Shown: positions 40,165 through 49,333, numbered from the stretch's first letter. The stretch: 64,000 bases of DNA from Collimonas pratensis (GCF_001584185.1 NZ_CP013234.1:4092001-4156000); one strand, 5' to 3'. The notes: generated from the sequence alone by a model not told the origin. A program made the numbers and translations.

Positions 40165-41043
40165 TCATGGCTTGCGCGCTACAATGATCTGGCTCTTCGG
40201 CATGAAATCGTTCAAGGCCTGCCGCACCGGCTCCCCGTTCGGACTATCCATCAGGAGTTTCCAGGTTTTTGCCCAGCTGTTCAGCAAGGGATGTTGAGGA
40301 TTGCTCAGATCCACCTTGCAAATCCAAAAAAGCAGCCACCAGACAGACCAATAGAAAGCATAATATTCGTGCCGTTCGACGATCAGACCGGCATCCGTCA
40401 CCATTTTTTCAAATTGGTCGCGCTCGATAATCCGGATGTGGTTCGGCTTTTCAAAATGCGACGCCGGCGCCACCTTCTTTTGCAAGTGCTCTTGCACCGG
40501 ATCCGGCACCGACAACAGGTAATGCGCACCCGCTTTGCCAACCCTGACCAGTTCGCCCAGGAACTGCGCAGGATCGTCGACGTGCTCGAGCACCTCCATG
40601 CAGATTACTTTGCTGGCGATGCCGTCTTCCAGCAACAAAGGATTGGCATCGCCTACCAGGCCTTGCACTATCCGCGCGGGTGTATCCGCCAGGCGTTGCT
40701 TGGCGAATTCGACTTTGCCGGGATCGATGTCCGCCACGATGACATGGGCGCCGCGGTGGCCGCAAAACAAGGAACTGCCGCCGTCGCCGCAACCGGCGTC
40801 TAGCACGACGTCCTCCGCGCTGATGACAAAACCGCGGTACAGTTCATCGCTTTCCTGCAGATACCAGCCGCTCGACAGGGCATCGCTCAAACCGACAGGA
40901 AAGGAATCGTAGGCAGCCACCGGCGGCGCAGGCAGCGGCACCAGCGCAGCTTCAGCAACCGGCATTACCTGAACAAGCGCATCCTGCCTGGCGATACCGA
41001 AAAATCTTTTTATCATGTCTCGCATACTGTTTTTTGCTTCCAT
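40165..41043 (-). CDS. class I SAM-dependent methyltransferase, polysaccharide-modifying
   Basis: 292 residues. The SAM-binding motif is VVLDAGCGDGGSSLFCGHRGAHVIVADID, followed by KVICMEVLEHVDDPAQFLGELVRVGKAG. The C-terminal MPKSQIIVARKP ending is shared with the other methyltransferase of this locus (42216-43121), and the two are clearly paralogues. It probably O-methylates rhamnose at or near the non-reducing end of the chain, as proposed for the methyltransferases beside the P. aeruginosa rmd gene; the target hydroxyl is unknown. Confidence 0.82.
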   Translation of the reverse strand: MEAKNSMRDMIKRFFGIARQDALVQVMPVAEAALVPLPAPPVAAYDSFPVGLSDALSSGWYLQESDELYRGFVISAEDVVLDAGCGDGGSSLFCGHRGAHVIVADIDPGKVEFAKQRLADTPARIVQGLVGDANPLLLEDGIASKVICMEVLEHVDDPAQFLGELVRVGKAGAHYLLSVPDPVQEHLQKKVAPASHFEKPNHIRIIERDQFEKMVTDAGLIVERHEYYAFYWSVWWLLFWICKVDLSNPQHPLLNSWAKTWKLLMDSPNGEPVRQALNDFMPKSQIIVARKP

Positions 41044-41052
41044 CGTTATGAT

Positions 41053-42195
41053 CTATGTCTGCAACTGGAGCCTCGACTGTCCCATCCTGTCGGCGATTCT
41101 TTTGCCGCGTGCGCGCAGAGGGGTCTCGATAAATCGGTAGTTCAGTTCGCTGAACAGCACTACCAGAACCGCCGCCGTGAGCGCCAGCCTGACGTTATAA
41201 GTATGGTCAAAAATAGTGTCGGTGGGAGCGATCCAGAACCAGATCTGCCGGCTCATGAGATAAGCCGGCATATGGGTCAGGTATAGCGCGTAAGAGCGGC
41301 TGCCGACCCACAGCAAGATGTGCTTCAGAGGATTGTCAGGCATCAGGTAATCCGCGTCATAAGATGCAAGCCACACCAGCACAATGGAAATCAGCGCGAC
41401 GATTCCGACCCAAAAGCGGAATTCCTGGTATTGCGGCGATCCGATCTTCGCCAGGCACACCGCCAGGATCACGAGTGGAATAAAGCCTGCCCATTTCCAG
41501 CTTTTCAGAAACACCGGTTCCAGCCGGCGATAGCTGTCGCGCTTGCTCCAGATTGCCAACAGTACCCCTAGCAACAGCGCATCGGAGCGCACCAGCATCA
41601 AGAACAAGGAATGGTGGCGGCTAGCAAAGAATTGCAGCACAACCAGCACAATCAGCACCAGCGACAGCCAGCGGCGGCAGATGAACACCAGCAGCGGCAG
41701 CAAGAGATAAAACTGTTCTTCCAGCGACAGGCTCCAGTATGGCGTGGTGGGCCCAAGCTCACCGCGGCCGAATTTCAGCATCACGCGAAAATTCATGTAA
41801 TTCAACAATCCTGCCAGGCTGCCCTCCAGATTCACCTGCAGGGAACTGAAGATCCCCGATTTCTTGAACGCCACCGTCGCCACCAGCAGCAGCGCCAGCC
41901 AAAGCCATGCGGTAGGCCAAAGGCGCCAGGCACGCCTGACCCAGAATTTGGCCGCGATCGCGAAAAAAGTCTCCCGGCTGTCGCTGCGATTCAAGCGCGG
42001 GATCAGGTCGCGGGCAATCACAAAGCCGGAAATGGCAAAGAACAGATCGACGCCATTCCAGAAGCCGAAATGGGTATAGATGAAAGCAAGCACCTCGCTT
42101 GGCTGTCCGAACAGATTGAAGCGCGTATGCTCGAACAAAACGAACAGCACCGCGATTCCGCGTAACAGTTCGATGTCTTTGATGCGATGATTCAT
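41053..42195 (-). CDS. acyltransferase 3 family membrane protein
   Basis: 380 residues from ATG 42195 (MNHRIKDIELLRGIAVLFVLFEHTRF); the longer open frame upstream is not coding. It has about ten hydrophobic segments and the family signatures ELLRGIAVLFVLFEH (catalytic His region), FFAISGFVIARDLIPRL and WSLSLEEQFYLLLPLLVF. These proteins O-acetylate surface polysaccharides from the inner membrane. It lies between the two methyltransferase genes and probably decorates the D-rhamnan or its cap. Confidence 0.88.
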   Translation of the reverse strand: MNHRIKDIELLRGIAVLFVLFEHTRFNLFGQPSEVLAFIYTHFGFWNGVDLFFAISGFVIARDLIPRLNRSDSRETFFAIAAKFWVRRAWRLWPTAWLWLALLLVATVAFKKSGIFSSLQVNLEGSLAGLLNYMNFRVMLKFGRGELGPTTPYWSLSLEEQFYLLLPLLVFICRRWLSLVLIVLVVLQFFASRHHSLFLMLVRSDALLLGVLLAIWSKRDSYRRLEPVFLKSWKWAGFIPLVILAVCLAKIGSPQYQEFRFWVGIVALISIVLVWLASYDADYLMPDNPLKHILLWVGSRSYALYLTHMPAYLMSRQIWFWIAPTDTIFDHTYNVRLALTAAVLVVLFSELNYRFIETPLRARGKRIADRMGQSRLQLQT

Positions 42196-42215
42196 ATGCC
42201 ATCGGCTCCGATAAT

Positions 42216-43121
42216 CTATCGACGGTCTGGCTTGCGGGCGATGATCGCCTGGCTCTTGGGCATGACGCTGTCCAGCAACTGCTTGATCTTGGCGCCCTCG
42301 GGCAGTGAAATCAATTGATACCAGGTGTTTGCCCATTCATTGAGCAATGGCGAATGCGGCGGCTTGATGTTATCGCGCGTTGCTTCTCCGGCGCCGCCAG
42401 CGCCGGCTTCATCGGCCCGATAAAGGCACATCCACATCGACCAGAAAAAGCCGGAGGCATGCCGATGTTCGATTTCCAGGCCGGCATCTGTCACCAGTCT
42501 GGCAAACGCTTCACGCTCGAACACATGGATATGGTTCGGCTTCTGGAAGTGCGACGGCGGCGCCAACTGTTTCTGCAACCCCTCGCCGACCGGGTCCGGC
42601 ACCGTCAGCAAATACAGCGCCCCCGGCTGGCCGACGCGCACCAGTTCGGCCAGCACTTGTGCCGGATCGTCGACGTGCTCCAGCATTTCCATGGCAACAA
42701 TACGGCTGACACTGCCATCCGCCAGCGGCAGTGGCTGCGTGTCTCCAACCAGCGCTTGATAGCCGCGTGCCGGGCTCTTCGCCACCTTGGCCGATAGCTG
42801 CGCCACCTGAACCGCATCGGTATCCGAAAAAATTACATGCGCGCCGCAACGCGCGGCGAACAAGGTCGCCGCGCCCTCGCCACAGCCGACATCGAGCACC
42901 ACGTCGGCAGGCGCAATCGGAAAACCTTTCAGCAGCTCGCCGCTTGCCGACTGAAACCAGCCGCTTTGCACGTTATCGATAAAGCCGCAGACGCGCGAAT
43001 CGACCACGCCTTCCGGCGATACCGGCGCCGGCAGCGCTTCTGGCGGATCTTCTTGCAGATTTTCCGGTTCAGCTGCCTTGGCCTTCGGAGGGCGCAGCCA
43101 ATCGCTAAAAAATTTCATCAT
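42216..43121 (-). CDS. class I SAM-dependent methyltransferase, polysaccharide-modifying
   Basis: 301 residues, paralogous to the product of 40165-41043 across its whole length. SAM motif VVLDVGCGEGAATLFAARCGAHVIFSDTD; RIVAMEMLEHVDDPAQVLAELVRVGQPG. It carries a Pro/Glu-rich N-terminal stretch (residues 12-40). Its ATG overlaps the stop of the upstream glycosyltransferase, so the two are translationally coupled. Probable function is methylation of a terminal sugar. Confidence 0.82.
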   Translation of the reverse strand: MMKFFSDWLRPPKAKAAEPENLQEDPPEALPAPVSPEGVVDSRVCGFIDNVQSGWFQSASGELLKGFPIAPADVVLDVGCGEGAATLFAARCGAHVIFSDTDAVQVAQLSAKVAKSPARGYQALVGDTQPLPLADGSVSRIVAMEMLEHVDDPAQVLAELVRVGQPGALYLLTVPDPVGEGLQKQLAPPSHFQKPNHIHVFEREAFARLVTDAGLEIEHRHASGFFWSMWMCLYRADEAGAGGAGEATRDNIKPPHSPLLNEWANTWYQLISLPEGAKIKQLLDSVMPKSQAIIARKPDRR

Positions 43122-44443
43122 GCAATGACCTTTTCCGTTGTATTGCCGATGTCCAGCCTGTGCCTGGCAATGCGGTCAGAAAGAAAGGAATCCAGGCGCT
43201 GCTTTACTACGGCGCGCGAACAATGCTGCTGCAAGCTCAGTACCGCATGGTCCGCCATTTGCCAGTACCTTTGCGGATCTTGTTTAGCCACCCGATAGCT
43301 ATCCTTGTAGGCAGTCAGCAACGTGCCCCAGTCTATGCGGTAGCGCAGGGTGCGGTAAGCCTGGCGCGGGTCGTGCGGCCAGTGGCTGGGCTCCGTGCTG
43401 GAATCGAGCACGAAAGCGTTGTCGCGATCGATATAGTCAGCCATCGCGGTATTCACCGGCGCGATAGCCGGCTTGCCGCAGGACATGAATTCCATCAGCG
43501 GCAGGCACTGTCCTTCACCATGCGAGGTATTTAATACATAGGTGGTGGCAGACACCAGTTTCTCGTAGTCGGCGTCACTCAGGTAGCCATGGATCAGCAA
43601 GATGCGGCACTTGAACGGCGTCAGCTTGTAGACATTTTCCAGCAGATTGTCGATGCCTATGCGGACGTCGTGGTGGGTCAGCTTCAACACCAGCGTGGCG
43701 TCTGCGGTATCACGGAACGTCCAGCAAAAGGCGCTGATCATGTCGTACCAGTTCTTGCGGCCATCATACGGATTAAAGACGGAGGTATACACCACGCCGT
43801 CGATATGCACCTTGGCCGGCTCACGCCGGGCCAGCGCCGGTGGCCGCACCAGGTTCGGCTTGGGAAAGCGCCGCTGCGGCACGCTGTAGGGAGACAGATC
43901 GACCGTACGGCTATCGATGACAGTGCCTTCAACCTGCAGATCGACGCCGTCCGGGTAATTTGCGATCGACAGTTTTTCGCGCAACGTGGAAAAGCGGTCC
44001 CATACCGGCGCCGGTATGGATGCCACCGGAAACTCTGGCGTCATTGCCCGCCGCACCGAATCCGCAGTGAATACCGAATGCGTGATGGCGCTGCCCACTT
44101 TGTCGAACACATAGCGCCAATCATGGCGCGGCTCGCCGAACCAGACCTCGTTCGGCAGCGTGCTGAATTCCCATGCGAACACCGGAATGGTCGGACAGGC
44201 CAGTCCGACTACCGTTTTATGCGGCGGCGAGAATGACAGGAACACGCAGGATTCACCATGCGCGGCAGCGCTGCGGTAAATATCGTCTACTTCGCGCGCC
44301 GGATCGGTGACGGTCACGACAATGCCGAGCTGTTCCAGCACCGGGCGGAATTCTTTCAGGACAAAATAATAGCTGTATTCAGGCAAGCCGAGATTGGAAG
44401 CAATCGTGCCGGAGTTGGTTTCGGAATAAATAATAATGATCAT
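43118..44443 (-). CDS. glycosyltransferase of the polysaccharide modification module
   Basis: 441 residues from ATG 44443 (MIIIIYSETNSGTIASNLGLPEYSYYFVL), chosen because it aligns with the start of its upstream paralogue. The C-terminal GT4-like half contains YTSVFNPYDGRKNWYDMISAFCWTF and GEGQCLPLMEFMSCGKPAIAP, with the two conserved Glu. It probably adds sugars at the end of, or as branches on, the D-rhamnan. It is first in a coupled pair with the methyltransferase at 42216. Confidence 0.78.
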   Translation of the reverse strand: MIIIIYSETNSGTIASNLGLPEYSYYFVLKEFRPVLEQLGIVVTVTDPAREVDDIYRSAAAHGESCVFLSFSPPHKTVVGLACPTIPVFAWEFSTLPNEVWFGEPRHDWRYVFDKVGSAITHSVFTADSVRRAMTPEFPVASIPAPVWDRFSTLREKLSIANYPDGVDLQVEGTVIDSRTVDLSPYSVPQRRFPKPNLVRPPALARREPAKVHIDGVVYTSVFNPYDGRKNWYDMISAFCWTFRDTADATLVLKLTHHDVRIGIDNLLENVYKLTPFKCRILLIHGYLSDADYEKLVSATTYVLNTSHGEGQCLPLMEFMSCGKPAIAPVNTAMADYIDRDNAFVLDSSTEPSHWPHDPRQAYRTLRYRIDWGTLLTAYKDSYRVAKQDPQRYWQMADHAVLSLQQHCSRAVVKQRLDSFLSDRIARHRLDIGNTTEKVIA

Positions 44444-44509
44444 CTGGCGCCGGCTTTCAGATAAAGCCAAGAACGAAGGGTGCTGCAAGCGCAGCTTGTG
44501 GGGATCGCA

Positions 44510-46123
44510 TCATGATTGTTCCTCCACCGCTGCTTGCTGGAAAAATTCGCGCAGCTGTTCCTTGACCACCGCGCCTGCGCTATATGATTGCATGCGCGCG
44601 ATAGCGTGGCGGCCCATCGCCAGATATTTTTCCGGCTGCTGCTTCGCTATCTGGTAACTCTCCGCATAGCCGTTGCAGATCGACTCCCAATCCAGGCGGT
44701 AGCGCAGGGTCCGGAACAGGTCGCGCGGGTCATGCGGCCAGACATTGTGCTCAAGGCTGGATTTGATGATGAAGGCAGCGCCCTCGTCGATGTAGTCTTC
44801 CATCGCAGTATGCCGCGGCGCAATGACCGGCCTGCCGCAACTCATGAACTCCATCAGCGGCAAGCACAGGCCTTCGCACAAGGATGTATTGACGTAAAAA
44901 CTGGTGGCGCCGATCAGTTCTTCATAGGTGGCGTCATCGAGATAGGCATGCAAGGTCAGGACCCGGCACTTGAACGGCGCCAGCTGCGACAGCAGGGTCA
45001 GCAGCGTGTTGTGATACAGCGACAGATCGCGCTCGTTCATCTTCAACACCAGCGTCACGTCCTCGACCTCTCGGAAAGTCCAGCAAAATGCCGTCACCAT
45101 GTCGAACCAGTTCTTGCGGCCATCCTTGGGACTGAGGATGGAGGTATAGACCACCCCTTCCAGAACGACGCTCACTTCAGGTTCTTGCGGCTCCGGCGCA
45201 ACGGCCGCTGTCGGTGCAACGGCTGCAACCGGCGGCGCTGGCTGCGGTGCTGACGGCGGCAATGGCGGAAGCGTACGGCTTTCGTAGCCGAGGACGGCGC
45301 GCGCAACGGTGTTGCCGCCGCGCCCGCCGAGCGCCACCGCGCGCGCCAGCCACAATGGCAACAGATCGCGCAGCGCTTCCCGGTACCAGGTCAGCAGATG
45401 GCGTTTGGTCACTGCCAGCCGATAGCGCAAGTTTTTTGCCGGAACGGCAGGCACAGGCGGGGCTGGCGGCGCAACCGGTTCAGGTACTGGTTCCGGCGGC
45501 AGTTGCGGCGGCGCCTCGTCCAGTTCTTCTGCTGCTTGCGGAAAAACGACATGCGCGATCAGGCCGTCGGCGGACAAACCCAGCACATGGCTATCGATCA
45601 CGGTACCGCGCACCTGCAGCCGGCTTTGACCTGGCGGCAGGCTGGATCCAAAGCGCGCACGTGGTTCGGCAAACTGTTCCCACAATGGCGCCGGCACCGC
45701 CAGCACCGGAAACCCCGGCCCCATCGCTTCCCGGACAATCCGCGCGGTGTAGCTGGACAAGGTGATCGCTCTGCCGTGGCGGCCAAACACGATGCGCCAG
45801 TCGTTGCGCACATCTTCGTCCCAGAGTTCGTCGGGAATGTTGCTGTATTCCCAAGCGAACACCGACACGGTCGGGCAGCGCAGGTCGATCAAGGTTTTGT
45901 TGGGAGGGGAAAAGGAAAGGAAAACGCACTCTTCGCCACGCGCGCGGCAGGCGTCGAACAACGGATCGACTTCGGTTTCCGGGTGCCGCACCACGGTCAC
46001 CGTGCCGAGTTCCTGCAGCACGGTGCGAAAAGCTTTCAAGACAAAGTAGTAGCTGTACTCTGGTAAACCAAGGCTTTTGTTGATTGTGTTTTCGCCAATA
46101 TCCGAATACAGAATGAAATTCAT
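44510..46123 (-). CDS. glycosyltransferase with proline-rich insertion
   Basis: 537 residues, first gene of the 13-gene polysaccharide locus. It is paralogous to the next gene (shared GLPEYSYYFVL N terminus, YTSILSPKDGRKNWFDMVTAFCWTF, CEGLCLPLMEFMSCGRPVIAP). Between the two halves it has an extra stretch of about 120 residues (about 198-317): two Pro/Ala-rich linkers around a basic, amphipathic helix-like segment (LAVTKRHLLTWYREALRDLL). ATG 46123 is preferred to an adjacent TTG. The role is probably transfer of a non-rhamnose or capping sugar. Confidence 0.78.
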   Translation of the reverse strand: MNFILYSDIGENTINKSLGLPEYSYYFVLKAFRTVLQELGTVTVVRHPETEVDPLFDACRARGEECVFLSFSPPNKTLIDLRCPTVSVFAWEYSNIPDELWDEDVRNDWRIVFGRHGRAITLSSYTARIVREAMGPGFPVLAVPAPLWEQFAEPRARFGSSLPPGQSRLQVRGTVIDSHVLGLSADGLIAHVVFPQAAEELDEAPPQLPPEPVPEPVAPPAPPVPAVPAKNLRYRLAVTKRHLLTWYREALRDLLPLWLARAVALGGRGGNTVARAVLGYESRTLPPLPPSAPQPAPPVAAVAPTAAVAPEPQEPEVSVVLEGVVYTSILSPKDGRKNWFDMVTAFCWTFREVEDVTLVLKMNERDLSLYHNTLLTLLSQLAPFKCRVLTLHAYLDDATYEELIGATSFYVNTSLCEGLCLPLMEFMSCGRPVIAPRHTAMEDYIDEGAAFIIKSSLEHNVWPHDPRDLFRTLRYRLDWESICNGYAESYQIAKQQPEKYLAMGRHAIARMQSYSAGAVVKEQLREFFQQAAVEEQS

Positions 46124-46588
46124 CAAAATCGTACTTTTAATCGAATGTTAATCGTCCGAATCGCTGTCGCCGCTTACCGCCTTGGCATCTTGTCGTTCCG
46201 GACCTGTCTCAGCCTCGTAGCCGGGGCCATTCTTTTTTATGCGGGGGAGAAATGCGGCTGCGGCCGTAGGACGCGCGATCCATATAGTTTCCTGCCAAAC
46301 ACTCCCCTTCGGCGATGATACCTGATCCCGCGCGACGGTAGTCAAATCAGGTAGGGCTTTAGAGAGTGGCCCCTATTCTGCGGCAGCCCGCGGAGGCGCA
46401 GTTTTTTTGCCCGATTCATAGGGAAAAAGAGGTGCAGGACTGGGAGACAAGGGGGGATGTTGCGCGGCGTCAAGGGCGATATCGCTTGCCGATATGCGCA
46501 GGCCGCCGTCGGCGCAAGGGAGATACCACTTGGCGCCGGCAGCCTGTGGAGTTGCGGCTGCCGGTGGCAAGTGCTGCTTAAAGCCTGA
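46124..46588. other. 465-bp leader region of the polysaccharide locus
   Basis: No convincing gene. An open frame of 65 codons on the minus strand (46148-46345, TTG start) ends in an acidic tail (AVSGDSDSDD) just before the first glycosyltransferase gene, but has no recognisable family or ribosome binding site. No exact ops/JUMPStart element was seen. The promoter is presumably here or upstream of the DUF4096 gene. Confidence 0.4.
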
Positions 46589-47059
46589 TCAGTTGGTCTG
46601 GACGTCGTTACTCACCAGCCATACCCACGATGACGACAGGTCGTCGCCGCGCGCCGGCTTGGCATTGCTGCCGCTGGCGGAAGCGAGGGCACGGCCGTAG
46701 ATTTTCACGTTATCGCGCCGGATCGATCTTTCCGTATTCAAACGTGTGTGCTCATCGCCCAGCACGATAATGGCCTGCAACATCGCCTGCAATTCGTGCT
46801 GATCGGCCAGGCTCTCCGCCACACGGCGCCAGACGTCGGCCTTGGTCCAGCGCCGGAAGCGCATGTAACTGGTTCTCCAGCGGCCGAATTCCGGCGCCAG
46901 GTTGCTCCATGAGCCGGCTTTCAATGCCACCCACAGCACCGCCTCCATGAACAGGCGATTGTCGCGGCCGCACATGCCCGAATCACCCGGCCGGCCTACC
47001 AGCAAAGGCTCCAGCTTCTCCCATTGATCATCTCGAAGAACGCCATTAATTTTCTGCAT
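46589..47059 (-). CDS. orphan DUF4096 (IS5-type transposase N-terminal) protein
   Basis: 156 residues. MQKINGVLRDDQWEKLEPLLVG, AVLWVALKAGSWSNLAPEFGRWRTSYMRFRRWTKADVWRRVAESL is the DUF4096 DNA-binding part of IS5-family transposases. The DDE catalytic half is missing and no second frame encoding it follows. The last 50 residues (YGRALASASGSNAKPARGDDLSS) do not look like transposase. No terminal inverted repeats were found. It may be a remnant, or a domesticated DNA-binding protein placed before the polysaccharide genes. Confidence 0.72.
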   Translation of the reverse strand: MQKINGVLRDDQWEKLEPLLVGRPGDSGMCGRDNRLFMEAVLWVALKAGSWSNLAPEFGRWRTSYMRFRRWTKADVWRRVAESLADQHELQAMLQAIIVLGDEHTRLNTERSIRRDNVKIYGRALASASGSNAKPARGDDLSSSWVWLVSNDVQTN

Positions 47060-47514
47060 CTATCTACTCTTTGATTGTTGAACTTGCATCAGGCAGCTTG
47101 ATTTGTCTTTCGGCAAATCTTTTTTCTTTTGGAAATCGCCGGATCACATTCAATCGGTTACCCCTGTCGCTATGCGCTCACCGTTTTGTTAAGTTCGACG
47201 GCAGCATGCAAGCAAAGAGTAAAAGCAAGAGCCTTATGAAACCACTGAAAAATTAGATTTTTAACTATAGTTCACATAAATTAACGATATTTAACCCTAA
47301 AATAGGCCGAAATGCACATTCATCATTTCCAAAAGAAAACTAAATGATTTAACTATTTCTTTTGGACAATATTATTTGACGGCTTGCTTTTCAAGAAGAA
47401 CAGCGGCAATGTTTCACGATTCGGTAATCTGAAGTTGACAATTCACCTCTCAGCAAAGACCTGACAAACGATGAGAGCGAGGGCAACGGACTGTTACCGC
47501 CCGCCGCCCCTGCC
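47060..47514. promoter_or_regulatory. AT-rich noncoding region with three copies of an 11-mer
   Basis: 455 bp between the DUF4096 gene start and the metal-binding protein gene stop. The 11-mer TTTCTTTTGGA occurs at 47123-47133 and 47356-47366, and inverted (TCCAAAAGAAA) at 47328-47338; the last two form a perfect dyad with a 17-base spacer. The palindrome AACTATAGTT is at 47263-47272. No gene is supported. It is probably the control region of the leftward DUF4096/polysaccharide genes. Confidence 0.5.
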
Positions 47515-48408
47515 TCAGGAACGCCGCAAGGAAGCCAGGATCTGGGTGATGTTATAACGCATCATGCGCAGATAGGTCGGCGCCGGCCCGCCTGGCCCGG
47601 ATAAGGCGTCCGCATACAGCTTGCCGCCCGGCGTCACGCCGGCATCTCGGCTGAGCTGCCGCAGCAGTTGCGGGTTGCTCATGTTCTCGAAAAATACCGC
47701 CTTGATATCTTGCTGTTTGATTTGCTGGATCAAAGCAGCGATATCGCGCGCACTGGCGTCACTCTCGGTCGAGATGCCCTGTGCCGCCAGGAAGCGCAGG
47801 CCGTAATGCGCAGCGAAGTATTCAAAGGCATCGTGCGAAGTGATCACCGAGCGCTGTCGGTCGGGAAGCACGGCGAATTGCGCCTGCGCCCAACGGTCCA
47901 GGTCAACCAGGGCCTGCAGGTAACGCTCGCCGTTGGTCTGGTATTGGCTGCTGCCGGCCGGGTCCAGCTTGCTCAAGGCAGCGACGATGTTGCGGGTATA
48001 GATCATCACATTGCTTGGATCCTGCCACGCGTGCGGATCGGGCCGCGTCGCGTGCGCACCGATCCCCGGCCGCTGGCGGGCAGCCACGCCGGCGCTGGCG
48101 ACCACCAGGCTGCCGCAGTAGCCGGCAGCGCCGGTCAGACGTTCCATCCAGCCCTCGAAACCGAGGCCGTTGATGACCACCAGTTTCGCCCTGGCGATCG
48201 CCTTGACATCGGCCGGCGTCGGTTCGAACACATGGGCGTCCTGGTCAGGACCAACCAGCGTCGACACTGCTACCCGCTCGCCGCCGACGACGCCGACGAT
48301 ATCGCCCAGGATGCTGAAGCTGGCGACCACCGGGATTTTTTCCGCCGCCACGGCGCTGCTGCAAATCGCCAGCAAGGCCATCATTAACAATCGACTTACA
48401 TTTTTCAC
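47515..48408 (-). CDS. znuA: metal ABC transporter substrate-binding protein (ZnuA/TroA family)
   Basis: 297 residues from a GTG at 48408 with AGGAG 5 bases upstream. A signal peptide (LLMMALLAICSSAVAAE) is followed by a cluster A-I metal-binding protein: ASFSILGDIVGVVGGERV, HVFEPTPADVKAIARAKLVVINGLGFEGW, DPHAWQDPSNVMIYTRNI, VITSHDAFEYFAAHYGL, VFFENMSNP. The His-rich loop of typical ZnuA is absent, so Mn or Fe cannot be excluded. The CobW gene in the operon favours zinc. Last gene of the operon. Confidence 0.85.
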   Translation of the reverse strand: MKNVSRLLMMALLAICSSAVAAEKIPVVASFSILGDIVGVVGGERVAVSTLVGPDQDAHVFEPTPADVKAIARAKLVVINGLGFEGWMERLTGAAGYCGSLVVASAGVAARQRPGIGAHATRPDPHAWQDPSNVMIYTRNIVAALSKLDPAGSSQYQTNGERYLQALVDLDRWAQAQFAVLPDRQRSVITSHDAFEYFAAHYGLRFLAAQGISTESDASARDIAALIQQIKQQDIKAVFFENMSNPQLLRQLSRDAGVTPGGKLYADALSGPGGPAPTYLRMMRYNITQILASLRRS

Positions 48409-48442
48409 GATAACTCCTGAAGTTGGGAAATGGGAATGCGCT

Positions 48443-49333
48443 TCAAGCGCGGTGGCAAGGACGGCGCCACAGCCGCGGCAGACAGCCGCGCGGCGCAATC
48501 AGCAGCGACACCAGATAGCAGGCGGCAGCGCAAATAATGATGGTCGGGCCCGACGGCGCGCCGCTGTAATAGGAAAGCAACAGGCCGGCGTAAGCTGCCA
48601 GCACCGCCTGCAGGGCGCTGTTCAGCAGCTGTGCGGGCAAAGTGTCGTGCCACAGACGGGCGGAGACTGCCGGCAGCATCATTAGCCCGACCGCCATCAA
48701 GGTGCCCAGGGTCTGGAACGAAGCGACCAGGTTCATCACCACCAGCATCAGGAACAGATGCTGGAACAATCCGCCGCGCGCACCGCTTGCAGCCAGGTAA
48801 GACGGATCGAAGCTTTCCAGCAGCAGGCCGCGGTAAGCCAATGCGCCCAGCATCAGGCTGAAACTGCTGACGCCGGCTACCAGCAACAGCCCGCTACGGT
48901 CTACTCCGAGCACGTTGCCAAACAGGATATGCAGCAAATCCAGCTTGGAGCCGTTCATCGATATCAGCATTACCCCGAGCGCCAGCGCAATCAGGTAGAT
49001 GGACGCCAGGCTGGCGTCTTCCTTCAGGCCGGTGCTGCGGCTGATACGGGTCGCCACCGCGACCACGGTCACGCCGGCCAGGAAACCGCCGATGCTGAGC
49101 GCCGGCAAGGACAAGCCAAACAGGATGAAACCGATCGCCACGCCCGGCAGCACCGCATGGCTGAGTGCATCGCCGAACAGACTCATGCGGCGCAAGGTCA
49201 GCAGCACCCCCAGCGGCGCACTGCTGAGCGCCAGCGCCAGGGTGCCGGCCAGGGCGCGGCGCATGAAGGAAAATTCCGCAAACGGCGCCCACGCCAGCTG
49301 CTGTGCCGTGTGCAGCCAGGACCACAGCGTCAT
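48443..49333 (-). CDS. znuB: metal ABC transporter permease (ZnuB family)
   Basis: 296 residues with about eight hydrophobic segments and the ABC-3 permease pattern (FMRRALAGTLALALSSAPLGVLLTLRRMSLFGDALSHAVLPGVAIGF, SLASIYLIALALGVMLISM, FQTLGTLMAVGLMMLPAVSARLW). It forms the inner-membrane channel for Zn (or Mn). Its start overlaps the ATPase stop by 4 bases, and it is 34 bp ahead of the binding-protein gene. Confidence 0.9.
   Translation of the reverse strand: MTLWSWLHTAQQLAWAPFAEFSFMRRALAGTLALALSSAPLGVLLTLRRMSLFGDALSHAVLPGVAIGFILFGLSLPALSIGGFLAGVTVVAVATRISRSTGLKEDASLASIYLIALALGVMLISMNGSKLDLLHILFGNVLGVDRSGLLLVAGVSSFSLMLGALAYRGLLLESFDPSYLAASGARGGLFQHLFLMLVVMNLVASFQTLGTLMAVGLMMLPAVSARLWHDTLPAQLLNSALQAVLAAYAGLLLSYYSGAPSGPTIIICAAACYLVSLLIAPRGCLPRLWRRPCHRA

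Noticed and set aside
46148..46345. 65-codon frame with an acidic tail before the first glycosyltransferase gene
   Set aside because: TTG start without ribosome binding site and no recognisable homology; kept only as a remark in the leader region.
46124..46345. Possible ops/JUMPStart element (GGCGGTAAGC) in the leader of the polysaccharide locus
   Set aside because: It differs from the GGCGGTAGC core by an inserted A, falls in a different context and no other JUMPStart feature is present.
46589..47059. A complete insertion sequence around the DUF4096 gene
   Set aside because: No catalytic DDE region, no terminal inverted repeats and no target duplication could be found.
47071..47256. 61-codon plus-strand frame in the AT-rich region
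   Set aside because: No family, no ribosome binding site, and it lies across candidate regulatory repeats.
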